Below are positions 1 through 4,943 of a stretch of 5,132 bases of DNA, in pieces; position 1 is the stretch's first letter; each line of letters starts with the position of its first letter. Source of the DNA: Geoglobus sp. (GTDB lineage Archaea > Halobacteriota > Archaeoglobi > Archaeoglobales > Archaeoglobaceae); the NCBI GenBank assembly GCA_027019885.1, contig JALUWC010000569.1, positions 1-5,132 of the forward strand, read 5' to 3'. Below the pieces are notes generated by a model. It worked only from the letters and a program-made list of their open reading frames with translations, did no database searches and was not told the origin of the DNA. The position numbers were made by a program, and so were the translations under genes.

Positions 1-75
1 AAGGGCTGGCTGTGAGATCAGCAATACTGAAATCAGCATTACGGCAATTCCCGTAATAACCTCTTTCCTTGGCAC
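1..75 (-). CDS. N-terminus of a secreted or membrane-anchored protein (partial)
   Basis: Only the first 25 codons lie in the window; the gene continues past the left edge. The peptide starts MPRKEVITGIAVMLISVLLI and then SQPAL. A short basic start followed by a hydrophobic run of about 15 residues is a typical signal peptide or N-terminal membrane anchor, so the product is probably exported or membrane-bound. I chose the GTG at 73-75 because a Shine-Dalgarno-like GAGGTGA (82-88, minus strand) lies five bases upstream. In-frame GTGs at 76-78 and 82-84 are too close to, or inside, that site. A TATA box lies further upstream at about 111-120. The function cannot be told from this fragment. The gene diverges from the tRNA-Ala gene. 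Confidence 0.7.
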   Translation of the reverse strand, partial: MPRKEVITGIAVMLISVLLISQPAL

Positions 76-110
76 CACTTTCACCTCTTTTACGAGAATT
101 GTAAAATAGG

Positions 111-120
111 TTTTATAAAG
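111..120 (-). promoter_or_regulatory. TATA box for the leftmost minus-strand gene
   Basis: On the minus strand this reads CTTTATAAAA, a good archaeal TATA box. A transcript starting about 25 bases downstream (near 89-90) would carry a leader of roughly 15 bases holding the GAGGTGA ribosome-binding site in front of the GTG start. The spacing supports both the promoter and the chosen start. Confidence 0.65.
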
Positions 121-153
121 GTTGTTGCTTCACCAACCATTCATGGATGATCG

Positions 154-211
154 GTCTGAATTTCCATTCTGACCATTTTCAGATGACATGCATTTCAGGG
201 AATGTCAGAAT
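154..211. repeat. Three copies of the 8-base motif GTCWGAAT in the divergent promoter region
   Basis: GTCTGAAT is at 154-161 (plus), GTCAGAAT at 166-173 (minus strand, read as ATTCTGAC on plus) and GTCAGAAT at 204-211 (plus). The first two form an inverted repeat with one mismatch (GGTCTGAA / TTCTGACC, 153-160 and 167-174). The last two form a perfect inverted repeat. The cluster sits between the minus-strand TATA box at 111-120 and the tRNA TATA box at 220-226, where a regulator could act. An operator role is inferred from position and repetition only; a chance cluster is possible. Confidence 0.35.
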
Positions 212-219
212 CACAAGCC

Positions 220-226
220 TTATAAA
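220..226 (+). promoter_or_regulatory. TATA box for the tRNA-Ala gene
   Basis: TTATAAA fits the archaeal TATA consensus. Transcription would start near 248-250, giving a 5' leader of about 12 bases that RNase P would remove before the mature 5' end at 262. No other TATA-like sequence lies at a suitable distance. Confidence 0.65.
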
Positions 227-261
227 CAATTTCTGAGGGTTTTTCAATACTCCTAAGGCGG

Positions 262-335
262 GGGCCGGTAGCTCAGTCTGGGAGAGCGCCGCCTTGGCAT
301 GGCGGAGGCCTGGGGTTCAAATCCCCACCGGTCCA
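262..335 (+). tRNA. tRNA-Ala, anticodon GGC
   Basis: The full cloverleaf can be drawn. The acceptor stem is GGGCCGG (262-268) with CCGGTCC (328-334). The D stem is GCTC/GAGC (271-274, 284-287). The anticodon stem is CCGCC/GGCGG (289-293, 301-305) around the loop TTGGCAT with anticodon GGC (296-298), which reads GCC and GCU codons. The T arm is TGGGG-TTCAAAT-CCCCA (311-327), and the discriminator base is A335. The third acceptor pair is G:U (264 with 330-side partner U332), the classic identity element recognised by alanyl-tRNA synthetase. There is no intron. CCA is not encoded, so it is added after transcription, as is usual in archaea. The gene has its own TATA box and a T-rich tail. Confidence 0.97.
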
Positions 336-345
336 TGTTTAATAA

Positions 346-352
346 CTTTTTC
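346..352 (+). terminator. T-rich terminator after the tRNA gene
   Basis: CTTTTTC, with a run of five T, starts 12 bases after the mature tRNA 3' end. Archaeal RNA polymerase typically stops at short T runs without needing a hairpin, so this is the likely end of the tRNA precursor. Confidence 0.5.
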
Positions 353-430
353 GCCCACACCAGTTCCCGAGCAAATGCACCTGGACAGACGGTGTAACCG
401 TCATTTTTCCCTTCTCTTTAGCTCTGCGAC

Positions 431-463
431 ACCTGAAGTGACACCCTCATGTCCCTTTCAGGT
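431..463. other. Imperfect stem-loop
   Basis: ACCTGAA (431-437) pairs perfectly with TTCAGGT (457-463). After a small internal loop, GACA (440-443) pairs with TGTC (450-453), closing a 6-base loop (CCCTCA). The stem is not followed by a T run, so it is not an obvious terminator. It could be an RNA element or a remnant of a recombination site. No function is assigned. Confidence 0.35.
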
Positions 464-484
464 AACAGGAGAAGTAACAGGGGT

Positions 485-652
485 TCACTGCTTTGGACTC
501 CCGACACGATCATCCGGAGAATTCGAACCCCTGACCTCACCGGTCTGGTTTTCCTGGAATTTTCTCAGGAGCTCCTTGAGTTCCCGGATAAAGCCACACT
601 CCCTGCATCCCGGCCTCTGCGATTTGAACACCCTGTAGATCCTGAAGTACAT
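485..652 (-). pseudogene. Possible remnant ORF, 55 codons, ending in tRNA-3'-like sequence (int(N)-like?)
   Basis: From ATG at 650-652 the minus strand encodes 55 residues, with RPGCRECGFIRELKELLRKF in the middle: a CxxC pair followed by a likely amphipathic helix. Codon use (AGG for Arg, TAC, TTC, ATC, GAG, CTC) resembles the native genes of the window, and the reading is more protein-like than the opposite strand. The tail TGEVRGSNS is encoded by DNA (about 513-546) resembling the 3' half of a tRNA gene, with GGTTCGAAT as the T-loop core. In SSV-type archaeal integrases the N-terminal fragment left after integration, int(N), has this layout: about 50-70 codons running into a tRNA-derived att site. 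No catalytic recombinase residue is present, as expected for int(N). The T stem pairs poorly and no source tRNA is in the window, so this remains a suggestion. Confidence 0.3.
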
Positions 653-1358
653 GGATCTGACAGTCCTCCCCCTAGAGCCAGAGGCCCAAGTTTTTATGAT
701 CAGTCCTGAGGACTCGAGATATCCGAGCACCCTTGAGAGAACCACGGTAATCGAACTTGACGGCCTGGGAGACCCCATAGCAAAGGCGTTCCTGATCTCC
801 GTCCTGCTCCAGAAGATAAGGAACTACAGGCTCGAGCAGAGGGAGAGGGATACCCTGAAGCATGTGATAGTCATAGAGGAGGCCCAGAACGTCCTGAAAA
901 GGGATCAGGAGGCAACCTCCATAATCACCGCAACTTATCGCGAGATCAGGAGCCTGTGCGAGGGCATAATCTCAATAACTCAAATGCCCTCCGAGTTCAG
1001 CAAGGACGCTCTTGCAAACACGAACACCTTTTTCGTGATGAAGCTGGTGCACAGGGATGACAAGCTTGTGGCAAGGGATATTCTCGGGCTTAACGAGGAG
1101 CAGATGCGGATTCTGGAGCACCTCGAGAAGGGAGTTGCGTTCATGAAAACCGAGGGACTCTGCATGGTGAAAATACCGCTGGTGGAGAGGGAAGAGGTCA
1201 AGGTGAGGAAACAGAAGCCTGTTAGGCAGGACATCACTGCCTCCGCTGCGAGAAGAAATGACGTCAGGGCAAGGGCTGCGAAGATCGCTACAGCTGTGCT
1301 GATTTTCCTGAGAGATGGGAATGGATTTACCGTCATGTTTAATCTATTGAAGGATTGA
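651..1358 (+). pseudogene. HerA/DUF87-type ATPase, C-terminal half only
   Basis: The 235-residue translation matches the second half of the HerA-FtsK-like ATPases (DUF87, 'helicase HerA domain'), hexameric DNA translocases in archaea and their plasmids. The recognisable start is TTVIELDGLGDPIAKAFLIS near residues 31-50. The Walker B strand HVIVIEEAQ (71-79) carries the acidic pair, and the SITQMPS segment with Q111 corresponds to the sensor-like glutamine. Full proteins are usually 450-600 residues, with Walker A (GxxGxGKT/S) 150 or more residues ahead of Walker B. No Walker A can be found, and an in-frame TAG lies just upstream (636-638). The first 25 or so residues do not look like the family, so the break is probably near 690-725. 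Without Walker A it cannot hydrolyse ATP. It is convergent with the HEPN gene, 34 bases apart. The last 15-20 residues are also atypical and may come from a second break. Confidence 0.75.
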
Positions 1359-1361
1359 GAT

Positions 1362-1368
1362 GAAAAAT
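1362..1368 (-). terminator. T-run downstream of the HEPN gene
   Basis: On the minus strand ATTTTTC lies about 25 bases after the TAA of the HEPN gene, inside the short gap between two convergent genes. It is a plausible archaeal T-run terminator, but the run is short. Confidence 0.3.
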
Positions 1369-1392
1369 AGGAAGAGAGGGGAGAGTGCAAAT

Positions 1393-2352
1393 TTAGGATA
1401 CAGCGAGAAGGCTGTCTCTTTTTATGGCAGAATGAACAAAATCCTCATCATAGACATCTAACACTTTTAAGATTAATTTTTCAAGCAATCTTTCTAATTT
1501 TCTCATATTTTCAAAACTGTTGACTTCTGAGTGATTCAGTCTTCTCCCGTGGAATATATCGTCTCTTATTTTTTTGATTTTTCTAACATCTTCAAAGTAT
1601 TGGGATAGATCATATTCATCTAGAAGCCTGCTTATTTTGTCAGTAATGGACCCTTCTCTTATTCGTCCAATCTGACTGAGAATACGGTTCTTTGTTTGGC
1701 TATTTATCTCCATCTGGTCCAGAGTCTCACGTATTTTTTTAATCAGTCTTCTCCATTCGTCTGCTTTTAGAAGAAAATCCTCCCTGTGCTGTTTGTAATA
1801 TGCATTTGCAAGAATCTCTAATGAAATCCATAAAGCCGGAAATTTAATTTCCGGTACAGTTAAATTCTGAGCTTCGTTATACCACTGGATTGCGTACATT
1901 ATTCCTGTTTTTTCAACAAATTCCTCATTTTCGAGTTTGGGGGCAACCATATTAACGAATCTTTCGAGACCCTCAGAATAAATCAACTTGCCACCTCGAG
2001 CTTTACCGACCCTGATCGAAGACCAGAGTGTTTTAATTTCTTTCTTGACGTCATTTACGATTTCATAGCATACATAAGGCATGAAATAGATATCTCTTCC
2101 CTGAGCAAAGGAAAGGATATGAGATATGAAATTTAATCTCTCCTGTGCGTATTTTATAGCCTCATCTACGTCTGTAATAGTCGACGGAATTGTTACAATT
2201 GCTGTTCCAGTGGGAAGATGTTCTTTAGTACGTCTGAGTCTCTCATGAAGTTCTCTATAATTCTCAGATGGTGAAATTTTCAGATCTCTGTACTCCACCT
2301 TTCTAAGCATCCAAAAATCCATGTTATAAACATTCGATTCTACTTGGAGCAT
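1393..2352 (-). CDS. HEPN-domain protein (ApeA-like HEPN type), putative ribonuclease effector
   Basis: This 319-residue protein has no signal peptide or membrane segment and should be cytoplasmic. Its C-terminal half (about 145-300) is helical and carries two HEPN landmarks. One is the helix PALWISLEILANAYY (172-186), typical of the ApeA-like HEPN group. The other is KIRDDIFHGR (261-270), holding the RxxxxH motif (R263, H268) that forms the RNase site of active HEPN dimers. A polar D264-D265 lies inside the motif, as in many active members. The N-terminal half (1-140) mixes strands and helices and I do not recognise it; it may be the sensor. HEPN proteins serve in toxin-antitoxin, abortive infection and CRISPR systems by cutting RNA, and that role is inferred here. 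The gene is more AT-rich than the genes at 2408-3375, which suggests transfer. I chose the ATG at 2350-2352 because a TATA-like box lies 27 bases upstream; M11 is an alternative start. No antitoxin of the MNT nucleotidyltransferase type is adjacent. Confidence 0.8.
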   Translation of the reverse strand: MLQVESNVYNMDFWMLRKVEYRDLKISPSENYRELHERLRRTKEHLPTGTAIVTIPSTITDVDEAIKYAQERLNFISHILSFAQGRDIYFMPYVCYEIVNDVKKEIKTLWSSIRVGKARGGKLIYSEGLERFVNMVAPKLENEEFVEKTGIMYAIQWYNEAQNLTVPEIKFPALWISLEILANAYYKQHREDFLLKADEWRRLIKKIRETLDQMEINSQTKNRILSQIGRIREGSITDKISRLLDEYDLSQYFEDVRKIKKIRDDIFHGRRLNHSEVNSFENMRKLERLLEKLILKVLDVYDEDFVHSAIKRDSLLAVS

Positions 2353-2374
2353 AAGAATAAGTTTTGAAAAATGA

Positions 2375-2385
2375 TAAATTAAAAA
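2375..2385 (-). promoter_or_regulatory. TATA box for the HEPN gene, leaderless spacing
   Basis: The minus strand reads TTTTTAATTTA, centred about 27-28 bases before the ATG at 2352. This would place the transcription start at or next to the start codon. No Shine-Dalgarno sequence precedes the ATG, which agrees with a leaderless mRNA. The promoter lies in the 55-base gap after the stop of the upstream same-strand gene, so the HEPN gene need not depend on read-through from it. Confidence 0.5.
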
Positions 2386-2407
2386 CCTTGCCTATATACT
2401 TGATTGG

Positions 2408-2965
2408 TTAAACTCTCGGCACATCACTGTGAAGCTTTAGAATCCTTCTTCCCCACGGATCAGTCCTTTCAGTCAGCGGCAGCGGATCAAACCTCCCTGA
2501 ATAGATGTACTCCCACATCTCTTCCTCGAGAAAAACACTGCATACCTCGTCTCCATGCTCTTCTATCAGGTAACCGTAATCTTCAAACCTGTAAACACGG
2601 TCATCTGTTCTGAAAACAACTGCATCATCACTCACATCGAGTCTTTCCATAAACTGATCGTAGTAGTTGAGAATCTCGTTTCTGCCGAGCATGTAAAATG
2701 GAAGCTCTGGCTCTTCATCGTCGTTCACGAAAACATAGACGAAATCGCAGAAGATTTTGCCGGAGGTTCTGAAAACGAGCTTGTGGTTCTCGTGTTCAGC
2801 CGCATACCTTGTGATGTTCCCCACAACCTCTCTCTGGCTCCCGTGCATGTAGAGCAGGGCATCGCAGTACGCGAGCCTCCAGCCAAACCAGTCACTTCTG
2901 AAAGCGATCTCTTCAGGGAGGTACTGAGTCTCCTCCAGAAAACTGGCGAGTTTTCTGATGTCCAT
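2408..2965 (-). CDS. Unrecognised acidic protein, 185 residues
   Basis: I do not recognise the family. The protein is strongly acidic and aromatic, with alternating strand-like segments (KLVFRTSGKIFCDFVYVFV, residues about 58-76) and a C-terminal part rich in Glu, Asp and Tyr. It has no zinc-binding cluster, nucleotide-binding loop or membrane helix. The frame is open further upstream, to 3076, but that extension is hydrophobic and cysteine-rich, unlike the rest. I therefore start at the ATG at 2963-2965, where MDIRKLASFLEE begins; a TATA-like box lies 26-27 bases before it. Codon use is GC-richer than in the HEPN gene downstream, resembling the ATPase remnant and the 98-residue gene. It diverges from the 98-residue gene across 113 bases and precedes the HEPN gene on the same strand by 55 bases. 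An antitoxin or partner role for the HEPN protein is conceivable but unsupported. Confidence 0.75.
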   Translation of the reverse strand: MDIRKLASFLEETQYLPEEIAFRSDWFGWRLAYCDALLYMHGSQREVVGNITRYAAEHENHKLVFRTSGKIFCDFVYVFVNDDEEPELPFYMLGRNEILNYYDQFMERLDVSDDAVVFRTDDRVYRFEDYGYLIEEHGDEVCSVFLEEEMWEYIYSGRFDPLPLTERTDPWGRRILKLHSDVPRV

Positions 2966-2986
2966 GTTTTTCAAATATGCTCTAGA

Positions 2987-2996
2987 GGTTAAAACC
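2987..2996 (-). promoter_or_regulatory. TATA-like box for the 185-residue gene
   Basis: GGTTTTAACC, read on the minus strand, is itself palindromic. It is centred 26-27 bases before the ATG at 2965, the expected distance for a leaderless archaeal transcript. This supports starting the gene at 2965 rather than at the upstream ATG at 3076, which would put the box inside the coding region. Confidence 0.45.
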
Positions 2997-3047
2997 AGAA
3001 GGAGACAGCAAAATGCAGAGTGCACCCTGCAATCCACTCTCTTCTGT

Positions 3048-3055
3048 CTTATAAC
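3048..3055 (+). promoter_or_regulatory. TATA box for the 98-residue gene
   Basis: CTTATAAC is centred about 27-28 bases upstream of the ATG at 3079, predicting transcription from the start codon or one or two bases before it. A GGAGAG sequence at 3060-3065 is too far from the ATG (13 bases) for a good ribosome-binding site, which again points to a leaderless mRNA. Confidence 0.5.
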
Positions 3056-3078
3056 CTCCCGGAGAGATTTATTCACCC

Positions 3079-3375
3079 ATGACGGAAATCAGGGATCTCC
3101 TGAAAGAGCACATCCGGAAAAACACCGAGACATGGATATGCTATGACATAGACAGGGGAATGATTGACATAAACGGCAGAAGTTACAGCGTGGGTGAGCT
3201 GTCGTTCAGCGAAGTTGGAGGAGCAGTGAAATCCGTGCTTAAAGAGCTCTTCGGGGAGTACAGAACGATACCGTACACATTCAACTCGGAAGCGTATGAG
3301 AACGAGAAGTTCAGGGCGGAGGTGCTTGCTCTGGGATTTGAAGGGTTGCTCAGGTTTAGCATTAAGAGAAAGTGA
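3079..3375 (+). CDS. Unrecognised small protein, 98 residues
   Basis: I do not recognise the family. The sequence looks like a real folded protein. An N-terminal helix (TEIRDLLKEHIRK, 2-14) is followed by a short beta hairpin (MIDINGRSYSVGEL, 28-41), a helix (GGAVKSVLKELFGEY, 47-61), and a C-terminal region with a likely helix (SEAYENEKFRAEVLALGF, 70-87) and a basic end (KRK). There is no signal peptide, membrane segment or cysteine cluster; the single Cys is C21. Codon use is GC-richer than in the following gene and like that of its divergent neighbour, so the two may be native genes between acquired ones. Its promoter has leaderless spacing and a strong T-rich tract follows the TGA, so it appears to be transcribed alone. 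Confidence 0.75.
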   Translation: MTEIRDLLKEHIRKNTETWICYDIDRGMIDINGRSYSVGELSFSEVGGAVKSVLKELFGEYRTIPYTFNSEAYENEKFRAEVLALGFEGLLRFSIKRK

Positions 3376-3380
3376 TTATC

Positions 3381-3400
3381 ATTTTTTGTTTTTATTATAT
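3381..3400 (+). terminator. T-rich terminator after the 98-residue gene
   Basis: The tract ATTTTTTGTTTTTATTATAT begins 6 bases after the stop codon. A run of six T and one of five T separated by a single G is a strong archaeal intrinsic terminator. It should isolate this gene from the 469-residue gene that follows on the same strand. Confidence 0.6.
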
Positions 3401-3423
3401 TATTAAAACCTGGAATCAAAACT

Positions 3424-3430
3424 CTTAAGA
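3424..3430 (+). promoter_or_regulatory. Candidate TATA-like box for the 469-residue gene
   Basis: CTTAAGA is centred 25-26 bases before the ATG at 3452, again at leaderless distance. It is a weaker match to the consensus than the other boxes. TTAAAAC at 3403-3409 is an alternative that would give a leader of about 20 bases without a convincing Shine-Dalgarno sequence. Confidence 0.35.
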
Positions 3431-3451
3431 TTTTCTTACTGAGTTAAATTT

Positions 3452-4861
3452 ATGGGCAAAAAAGAGTGGCCGATCTATGGAATAATTCGAAATCCTCCAG
3501 TGAAGGATCAGCCTCTCTTTAGGATTCAGAGTAGAAATCTCTATGTGGATGTGCCAAACAATATAATTCTGGATTTTATCACTCATTTGATGGTCATCGC
3601 TGAGGAAATGAAAGAAGAGGATGAGGAAAAAATTCGTGAAGAATTCAGGAAATTTGCTGGCAAGGTGAATGACTTTCTCAGTAAAAACATTCCTTGGATG
3701 AAATTTGTGATCAGAAAGGAGACCTCAGGCAGCGTACGGATTGGAGTTCAGATAAGGATTGACTGGAAAAAATTTGAAGAATTTCTCAGAGACTTTCCGA
3801 GCAACAATAAATTCTCCCTTACCGAGAAGTATGAATATCTGTTTGCCTGTAAAAGGGCCGGGCTGATTATTGCACTTAGGGACAGGGAATCCAGAATTGA
3901 GGACACGCAGAAAAGAGTCAGGGAAATCGTCGAGGAAGACATAACCAATACTATGGAATCACTTGATTCGCTCTGCCAGCATATATCTGAGTACAAGAAC
4001 ACACTCCTGCGGGGTGCCAGACGGAAAAAACTGGGGATTTTAACTCTGGAGTACCTTCCAGAGATGTATTCGACTGTAACTTCCCTAAAAACCATAGTTT
4101 CAGATGGAGTTGTGACTCCTTGCTACAGGGAGCTGAGAAAGATTCTTGGAAATCTATGCTGGGCAATTTTCAATGATATCTTGTATCAGAGATCGGTGAG
4201 TAGAGCTCGCAGTGTAAATTTCACTCCACTCTATACTGTAATCTCACAGGAGTGGTTTCTGAAATCCAGAGGAAAAGGACATACCCTGAAAGATCTAGGA
4301 GATCTTCGCAGGTGCATGAAGGATATGACTGATAAATTGGAATTCTACAGCAAAATAAAGGGTTACGGCTGGAGTAAAAAGAGTATAAGAAAGACGATTC
4401 TGGACACAATCGACTATTCACTGATTATCGTCTTAACAGGGCGAGAGAGGAGAGAATATGATAAAGATGAGAGAATACCGTTTGTTAAAGCGGAGCAGCT
4501 CAAACCGTTAACAGTCAGAAGTATTGAGATGGTGATCTCCAGTCTTAAAAATAAGCGTCTCAGTAAATCTGATAGGAGACTGGCCGTGGAACTGTCAGAG
4601 GGGGTTATTGGAGATAAAAAAGAACTTGTACCTGCATTCCCATCAGATAAGTTTGTTATGAAGTTTGTTGGAAGAATTGCCGGTGTGAATCTGTACGAGC
4701 TATACAGGAACTACAGTGTTTTTGTCCACTCCTATCCCTTCTCTTGGCAAACCTTTCCATACTCGTCAGTCCTGGAATACAGGATTTTGTTACATGAAGT
4801 CAATAGATTCAGAGATGCGATAGTACAAATGCTGGACAGAATTCATGAGCTTAAACTGTAA
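3452..4861 (+). CDS. Unrecognised 469-residue protein with a C-terminal HEPN-like motif
   Basis: I do not recognise the family. The N-terminal 60 or so residues look beta-rich (IYGIIRNPPV, then FRIQSRNLYVDVP). A charged helix with many Glu and Lys follows (about 51-80), then a strand pair (MKFVIRKETSGSVRIGVQIR, about 84-103) and a long helical middle. Near the C-terminus, LYELYRNYSVFVHSY holds R419 and H426 in an RxxxxxxH arrangement, allowed for HEPN domains (Rx4-6H), with long helices on both sides. The 'Y..YS.FVHs' context occurs in HEPN-like proteins of abortive-infection type. This suggests an RNA-cutting or RNA-binding all-helical C-terminal domain behind an unknown N-terminal sensor; that is inference. 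The protein has no signal peptide and should be cytoplasmic. The gene is clearly AT-rich, like the HEPN gene at 1393-2352 and unlike the two genes between them, which suggests transfer. It stands alone, with T-rich tracts on both sides. Confidence 0.75.
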   Translation: MGKKEWPIYGIIRNPPVKDQPLFRIQSRNLYVDVPNNIILDFITHLMVIAEEMKEEDEEKIREEFRKFAGKVNDFLSKNIPWMKFVIRKETSGSVRIGVQIRIDWKKFEEFLRDFPSNNKFSLTEKYEYLFACKRAGLIIALRDRESRIEDTQKRVREIVEEDITNTMESLDSLCQHISEYKNTLLRGARRKKLGILTLEYLPEMYSTVTSLKTIVSDGVVTPCYRELRKILGNLCWAIFNDILYQRSVSRARSVNFTPLYTVISQEWFLKSRGKGHTLKDLGDLRRCMKDMTDKLEFYSKIKGYGWSKKSIRKTILDTIDYSLIIVLTGRERREYDKDERIPFVKAEQLKPLTVRSIEMVISSLKNKRLSKSDRRLAVELSEGVIGDKKELVPAFPSDKFVMKFVGRIAGVNLYELYRNYSVFVHSYPFSWQTFPYSSVLEYRILLHEVNRFRDAIVQMLDRIHELKL

Positions 4862-4866
4862 TGGAA

Positions 4867-4889
4867 TTTTTCTCCTTTTCAAAATTTTT
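4867..4889 (+). terminator. T-rich terminator after the 469-residue gene
   Basis: Runs TTTTT (4867-4871), TTTT (4875-4878) and TTTTT (4885-4889) follow the TAA stop within 30 bases. Several closely spaced T runs are typical of archaeal intrinsic termination. Confidence 0.5.
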
Positions 4890-4943
4890 AATTCTGATTT
4901 GGTGGTAAGGTCAGGAAAGATAATTATTTAAGAAATCTATGAC

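Larger units (their letters stand above)
336..484. other. Non-coding stretch after the tRNA gene, with a hairpin and a short tandem repeat
   Basis: I find no gene here. The long plus-strand open frame that starts inside the tRNA (294-638) has a proline- and serine-rich, non-protein-like translation. Apart from the tRNA terminator, two structures are visible. One is an imperfect hairpin at 431-463. The other is a near-tandem repeat, with GTAACAGGA at 462-470 and GTAACAGGG at 474-482, 12 bases apart. Such debris next to a tRNA gene is common where integrative elements have come and gone. Confidence 0.5.

Noticed and set aside
141..211. C/D-box guide RNA, suggested by GATGATC and CTGA near 146-159
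   Set aside because: Box C (RUGAUGA) is not matched and no properly spaced D' and C' boxes could be found.
326..545. Direct repeat CACCGGTC at 326-333 (tRNA 3' end) and 538-545, as a possible att pair
   Set aside because: Only 8 bases match and the core ACCGGT is a palindrome. Real archaeal att repeats are usually longer, so chance is the simpler explanation.
294..638. Open plus-strand frame of 114 codons that begins inside the tRNA gene
   Set aside because: It starts in the anticodon arm of the tRNA, has a proline- and serine-rich translation without protein-like patterning, and crosses the tRNA terminator.
980..1390. Minus-strand frame of 136 codons opposite the ATPase remnant
   Set aside because: Its serine- and phenylalanine-rich translation is the usual mirror of a coding strand, and the plus strand carries a clear Walker B region.
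2555..2992. Open plus-strand frame of 145 codons opposite the 185-residue gene
   Set aside because: It is antisense to a gene with better codon use and a promoter. Its own start has neither a TATA box nor a ribosome-binding site.
2966..3076. N-terminal extension of the 185-residue protein to the ATG at 3076
   Set aside because: The added 37 residues are cysteine-rich and unlike the rest, the start would sit 2 bases from the divergent gene, and it would swallow the TATA-like box at 2987-2996.
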